This document shows positions 8,464-10,803 of a stretch of DNA of 10,803 nucleotides, piece by piece. The translations under genes and the position numbers were made by a program. Position 1 is the first letter of the stretch. Every line of letters starts with the position of its first letter. This DNA is from Nitriliruptorales bacterium (GTDB lineage: Bacteria > Actinomycetota > Nitriliruptoria > Nitriliruptorales > Nitriliruptoraceae): positions 1 to 10,803 of the forward strand of contig JAURQY010000004.1 of assembly GCA_030835875.1 (NCBI GenBank), read 5' to 3'. The notes under the pieces are model-generated. The model made no database searches. It was not told the DNA's origin and worked only from the letters and a program-made list of their open reading frames with translations.

Positions 8464-9498
8464 ATGGTGCGCAGGATCGGTCTGCTGACGGGCGGCGGCG
8501 ACTGCTCGGGACTCAACGCCGCGATCCGCGCGGTCGTGCGCCGGGCCGAGCAGGAGAACGTCACCGTCTACGGCTTCCGCGACGGCTGGAAGGGTGTGCT
8601 CGAGCAGGAGACGGAGGTCCTCGACCTGCGTGCGACGCGCGGGCTGCTCCACCGGGGCGGCACCGCGCTCGGCACCTCACGCGTCAGCCCCTTCTACGAG
8701 CCGGATGGCGTGCGCGGCGTGCAGGAGGCGATCGAGGTCCACGGACTCGACGGACTCGTCGTCATCGGTGGCGAGGGGACGCTGTCGGCGTCGCTGCGGC
8801 TCCATCAGGAGGCCGGCGTGCCACTCGTCGGCATCCCGAAGACGATCGACAACGACGTCGCCGAGACCGACCTGAGCATCGGCTTCCTCACGGCGGTCCG
8901 GGTCGCGAGCGAGGCCGCGGACCGGCTGCACTCGACCGCGGAGTCGCACGACCGGGTGCAGGTGCTCGAGGTCATGGGCCGTCACGCGGGATGGATCGCC
9001 ACCCACGCAGGGATCGCCGGCGGCGCGGACGCGATCCTCATCCCCGAGGTGCCCTTCGACATCGACCGCGTCGCGCGGCACCTGCGTCACCGCGCAGGGA
9101 CGGGGCGCGACTTCTCCGTGGTCGTCGTCGCCGAGGGTGCCCAGCCGGTCCCGGGCACGCTCGACCTGCCGGAGTCACCCAAGGACGAGTTCGGTCGCCC
9201 ACGGCTCGGCGGCATCGGACACACGATCGCCCAGGAGCTCGAGGTGAGGACCGGCTTCGAGTCGCGCGTCACCATCCTCGGGCATGTGCAGCGGGGCGGC
9301 ACCCCCACACCCGTCGACCGCATCATCGCCAGCCAGATGGGTGTCGCCGCCATCGACGCGGTGCTCGATGGCGCGTGGGGGACGATGTCCGCCATCCGTG
9401 GCCACGAGGTCGTGCGCGTCTCGCTCGAGGACGCGACGCGCGAGCTCAAGCGCGTGCCGCAGTCGCTCTACCGGGTCGGTGAGGTCTTCTTCGGCTGA
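8464..9498 (+). CDS. pfkA: 6-phosphofructokinase (PfkA family)
   Basis: A 344-residue phosphofructokinase, the committed step of glycolysis (fructose 6-phosphate to fructose 1,6-bisphosphate). Motifs, numbered from ATG 8464: LTGGGDCSGLNAAIR (8-22), GGEGT (102-106), PKTIDND (125-131; catalytic Asp129), MGRHAGW (171-177), VAEGA (222-226) and GHVQRGGTPTPVDR (273-286). The two phosphate-donor positions (E. coli Gly104 and Gly124) are Gly105 and Lys126. Gly at the first favours ATP; Lys at the second is shared with pyrophosphate enzymes and with actinobacterial ATP enzymes. ATP use is the likelier reading. The upstream in-frame ATG at 8446 lacks a ribosome site. ATG 8464 has GAGG 11 bases upstream and lies where family members start, so I prefer it. 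It is divergent from glpK and ends 19 bases before the convergent DAHP synthase stop. Confidence 0.95.
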   Translation: MVRRIGLLTGGGDCSGLNAAIRAVVRRAEQENVTVYGFRDGWKGVLEQETEVLDLRATRGLLHRGGTALGTSRVSPFYEPDGVRGVQEAIEVHGLDGLVVIGGEGTLSASLRLHQEAGVPLVGIPKTIDNDVAETDLSIGFLTAVRVASEAADRLHSTAESHDRVQVLEVMGRHAGWIATHAGIAGGADAILIPEVPFDIDRVARHLRHRAGTGRDFSVVVVAEGAQPVPGTLDLPESPKDEFGRPRLGGIGHTIAQELEVRTGFESRVTILGHVQRGGTPTPVDRIIASQMGVAAIDAVLDGAWGTMSAIRGHEVVRVSLEDATRELKRVPQSLYRVGEVFFG

Positions 9499-9517
9499 CC
9501 GTCGACCCGCTGAGGGG

Positions 9518-10597
9518 TCAGGCGCTCTGGCCCCAGCCCTGCGACCGGCCACCGGCGGCCGCACCGCCCGCGTGCAGCTCGGACTCGAGCGAACGACCCA
9601 TTGCGGCGCTGAAGCGCTGCATCGTCTCGCGCAGCTCCGGCAGATCCTCATGAATCAGCGCCTGCGGCCCGTCGACAAGGGCGTTCTCAGGGTCGGGGTG
9701 CACGTCGACGATCACGCCGTCGGCACCGACCCCTATCGCGGAACGGATCAGCGGGAGCACCAGCTCACGTCGTCCGCCCGAGTGTGACGGGTCGACGATC
9801 ACAGGAAGGTGCGTGATGGACTGCGCAACCGCAACGGCGGAGACGTCGAGGGTGAAGCGGGTCATCTGCTCGAAGGTGCGCACACCGCGTTCGCAGAGCA
9901 CGACCTTCAGGTTCCCCGTCTGCGCGATGTACTCGGCGGCCATGATCCATTCCTCGATTGTCGCCGTCAGACCTCGCTTCAGAAGGACTGGCCGTCCCGA
10001 TAGCCCCACCTCCTTCAGGAGCTGGAAGTTCTGCATGTTCCTGGCACCGACCTGCAGCATGTCTGCGCTGCGAGCGACGGTCTCCACATCGGCCGGCGTC
10101 ACGACCTCCGTGACGAACGGCAGTCCGAGATCCCGGGAGACCTCGCCGAGGATCTCGAGTCCGTCCTGCCCGAGGCCCTGGAACGCGTAGGGCGAGGTCC
10201 GCGGCTTGTAGGCGCCTCCTCGAAGGATGCTGGCGCCAGCGTCGCGGGACATCTCGCAGGCCTCGGGCGTCTGCTCCGGGGTCTCGACCGCACATGGGCC
10301 GGCGATGAGGGTCACCGTCTCACGCCCGATGTGGTGGGCGCCGACCGGGACGGCCGATGGACGTGGTTGCGCGTCCCGACTCACGAGCTTGAACGGTCGG
10401 CTGACTCTGATCACATCCTCCACGTTCGGGAAGGCGTGAAGTGGGAGTTCTGCGAACCGCGCAAGGTCTCCGACCAGTCCGATGATCGTCTGGTGCTGTC
10501 CGCGGGAGACGAAGCACTCGCCACCCGACTTCTCGACAGTCGCGACAACGCGTTCGATGTCACCATCCGTCGCCGTCGATCGCATGACCACGACCAT
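9518..10597 (-). CDS. aroF: 3-deoxy-7-phosphoheptulonate (DAHP) synthase, type I-beta with regulatory N-domain
   Basis: A 359-residue enzyme joining phosphoenolpyruvate and erythrose 4-phosphate, the first step to chorismate and aromatic amino acids. Residues 1 to about 75 form the ferredoxin-like regulatory domain seen in Thermotoga maritima DAHP synthase (MVVVMRSTATDGDIERVV; SRGQHQTIIGLVGD), where Phe/Tyr feedback acts. The barrel has GPCAVE (Cys102), RGGAYKPRTSPYAFQG, QVGARNMQNF, LLKRG and DPSHSGG (His272). The expected metal ligand Glu of VEVHP is Asp298 here (VDVHP), and Asp309 is kept. The C-terminal about 20 residues are Gly/Ala/Ser-rich. ATG at 10597 has AGAGGA at 10605-10610, seven bases upstream; longer readings of the frame run into the leader hairpin and lack support. 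G+C is about 62% in four counted lines, clearly below its neighbours. An aromatic-codon leader and terminator precede it. Confidence 0.95.
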   Translation of the reverse strand: MVVVMRSTATDGDIERVVATVEKSGGECFVSRGQHQTIIGLVGDLARFAELPLHAFPNVEDVIRVSRPFKLVSRDAQPRPSAVPVGAHHIGRETVTLIAGPCAVETPEQTPEACEMSRDAGASILRGGAYKPRTSPYAFQGLGQDGLEILGEVSRDLGLPFVTEVVTPADVETVARSADMLQVGARNMQNFQLLKEVGLSGRPVLLKRGLTATIEEWIMAAEYIAQTGNLKVVLCERGVRTFEQMTRFTLDVSAVAVAQSITHLPVIVDPSHSGGRRELVLPLIRSAIGVGADGVIVDVHPDPENALVDGPQALIHEDLPELRETMQRFSAAMGRSLESELHAGGAAAGGRSQGWGQSA

Positions 10598-10604
10598 TGA
10601 TGCG

Positions 10605-10610
10605 TCCTCT
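10605..10610 (-). promoter_or_regulatory. Ribosome binding site deciding the DAHP synthase start
   Basis: AGAGGA on the minus strand, seven bases before ATG 10597. It supports this start over in-frame GTG codons upstream at about 10634 and 10619, and lies downstream of the terminator hairpin. Confidence 0.6.
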
Positions 10611-10638
10611 CTCGTCACGGAACTGCTCCCCACGTCGA

Positions 10639-10663
10639 AGGCCCCGGGGAGTCCCCGGGGCCT
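10639..10663 (-). terminator. Attenuator terminator hairpin before the DAHP synthase gene
   Basis: A perfect 12-bp inverted repeat with a one-base centre: AGGCCCCGGGGA, one base, TCCCCGGGGCCT. As RNA it forms an 11-bp, almost all G-C stem with a three-base loop. It ends 41 bases before the DAHP synthase ATG, between the leader ORF and the gene. It lacks a long U run (CCUUCGACG follows), which is common for high-GC actinobacteria. Position and overlap with an alternative pairing suggest a conditional terminator. Confidence 0.75.
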
Positions 10664-10712
10664 GTCCTGCTGCGTCGCTCCTTCAGTGCGCGCGACCGAC
10701 AGGGCCCCGGGG
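10653..10712 (-). promoter_or_regulatory. Predicted antiterminator pairing in the DAHP synthase leader
   Basis: On the minus strand CCCCGGGGCCCTGTC (10712-10698) is complementary to GACAGGCCCCGGGG (10666-10653) over 14 base pairs with a single bulged C. The second strand contains the 5' arm of the terminator, so the two structures exclude each other. The GACAG/CTGTC extension is outside the terminator's own palindrome, which argues for a selected pairing. A small GTCGC/GCGAC hairpin (10696-10692 with 10678-10674) fits inside the loop. Confidence 0.65.
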
Positions 10713-10760
10713 GCGGCCGAAGCCGTCCCCGAACCAGAAGAAGCGATAACCGGTGCCCAT
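10683..10760 (-). CDS. Aromatic-rich leader peptide of the DAHP synthase attenuator
   Basis: A 25-codon frame from ATG 10760 to TGA 10685-10683, too short for ordinary gene finders. It starts MGTGYRFFWFGDGF and ends in an Arg/Gly/Pro-rich tail. Residues 5-14 hold one Tyr (codon TAT, rare in this GC-rich DNA), four Phe (7, 8, 10, 14) and one Trp (9), all three products of the pathway begun by the next gene. The tail codons encode the protector and antiterminator strands, so the peptide sequence there is probably dictated by RNA structure. No Shine-Dalgarno site is seen. A -10 box seven bases upstream suggests a leaderless start. The role is inferred: ribosomes stalling on uncharged Phe, Tyr or Trp tRNA would favour antitermination. 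The peptide itself is probably not functional. Confidence 0.75.
   Translation of the reverse strand: MGTGYRFFWFGDGFGRPRGPVGRAH
10710..10730 (-). promoter_or_regulatory. Predicted protector (pause) hairpin with a UUCG loop inside the leader ORF
   Basis: GGGGACGGC (10730-10722), loop TTCG (10721-10718), then GCCGCCCC (10717-10710). This gives eight base pairs with one bulged A and a stable C(UUCG)G tetraloop. It covers leader codons 11-18 and sequesters the first bases of the antiterminator strand. It would act as the 1:2 hairpin of a classic attenuator. Confidence 0.6.
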
Positions 10761-10767
10761 GGGCGGG

Positions 10768-10776
10768 ACCGTAGCA
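10768..10776 (-). promoter_or_regulatory. Extended -10 promoter for the leader and DAHP synthase
   Basis: TGCTACGGT on the minus strand matches TGn-TAnnnT. The last T (10768) is separated from the leader ATG (10760) by exactly seven bases, which places the transcript start on or next to the A of the ATG. No clear -35 hexamer is visible in the 27 bases left before the window edge, as can happen with extended -10 promoters. Confidence 0.5.
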
Positions 10777-10803
10777 CGCGTCCGCCGGCCCCGACACCCC
10801 GCG

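Noticed and set aside
9504..9519. GACCC/GGGTC hairpin between pfkA and the DAHP synthase gene as a bidirectional terminator
   Set aside because: Only 5 bp of stem, no U run, and it overlaps the DAHP synthase stop codon; too weak to call.
10598..10777. 60-residue N-terminal extension of DAHP synthase
   Set aside because: It would translate through the terminator hairpin, has no family counterpart, and the ATG at 10597 has a good ribosome site and matches the Thermotoga-type N-terminus, giving identical active-site numbering.
10615..10797. 60-codon minus-strand frame overlapping the leader
   Set aside because: Different frame from the aromatic-rich leader, Arg/Pro-rich, no ribosome site; explained by base composition.

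Overview
The window is very GC-rich, gene-dense bacterial DNA. Hand counts give about 77% G+C on line 4501-4560 and about 62% over four lines inside the last gene. Starts are often GTG, many genes overlap by 4 bp, and -10 boxes look like TAnnnT. This points to Actinomycetota (high-GC Gram-positives), possibly a deep-branching lineage, but the genus cannot be told from the sequence. There are no tRNA or rRNA genes, insertion sequences, phage genes or CRISPR arrays, and no gene-free stretch over 300 bases.

Layout. Positions 1-460 (-) hold the N-terminal part of a multi-pass membrane protein that runs off the left edge. A divergent gap follows. Positions 589-5037 (+) are a tight four-gene operon with every junction a 4-bp overlap: an Est30-like alpha/beta-hydrolase esterase, an SRPBCC (polyketide cyclase-like) protein, a ROK-family sugar kinase and an S9 dipeptidyl-peptidase/oligopeptidase. 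Convergent to it, 5042-5521 (-) encodes an unrecognised 159-residue protein with two C-terminal membrane helices. A 93-bp gap with overlapping -10-like boxes separates it from a PlsC-type acyltransferase (5615-6382, +). This converges by a 12-bp overlap on a translationally coupled pair on the minus strand: glycerol kinase (8316-6808), then MsrB methionine sulfoxide reductase (6811-6371). 6-phosphofructokinase (8464-9498, +) diverges from glpK and converges on a type I-beta DAHP synthase (10597-9518, -).

The most striking element is the 163-bp leader of the DAHP synthase gene (10760-10598, -). It contains a 25-codon open reading frame with Tyr, four Phe and one Trp among codons 5-14. This is followed by three copies of CCCCGGGG that can form mutually exclusive protector, antiterminator and terminator hairpins. 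The arrangement is that of a ribosome-mediated transcription attenuator responding to charging of aromatic-amino-acid tRNAs. A TGnTAnnnT promoter box sits 7 nt before the leader ATG, so the leader peptide is probably translated from a leaderless mRNA.

Functionally the window mixes central carbon metabolism (sugar kinase, phosphofructokinase, glycerol kinase), entry to the shikimate pathway (DAHP synthase), lipid/ester metabolism (esterase, acyltransferase, SRPBCC), peptide turnover and oxidative repair. Two enzymes carry changes at metal-binding residues. The ROK kinase has lost all three zinc-binding cysteines, and the DAHP synthase has Asp in place of the usual Glu metal ligand.
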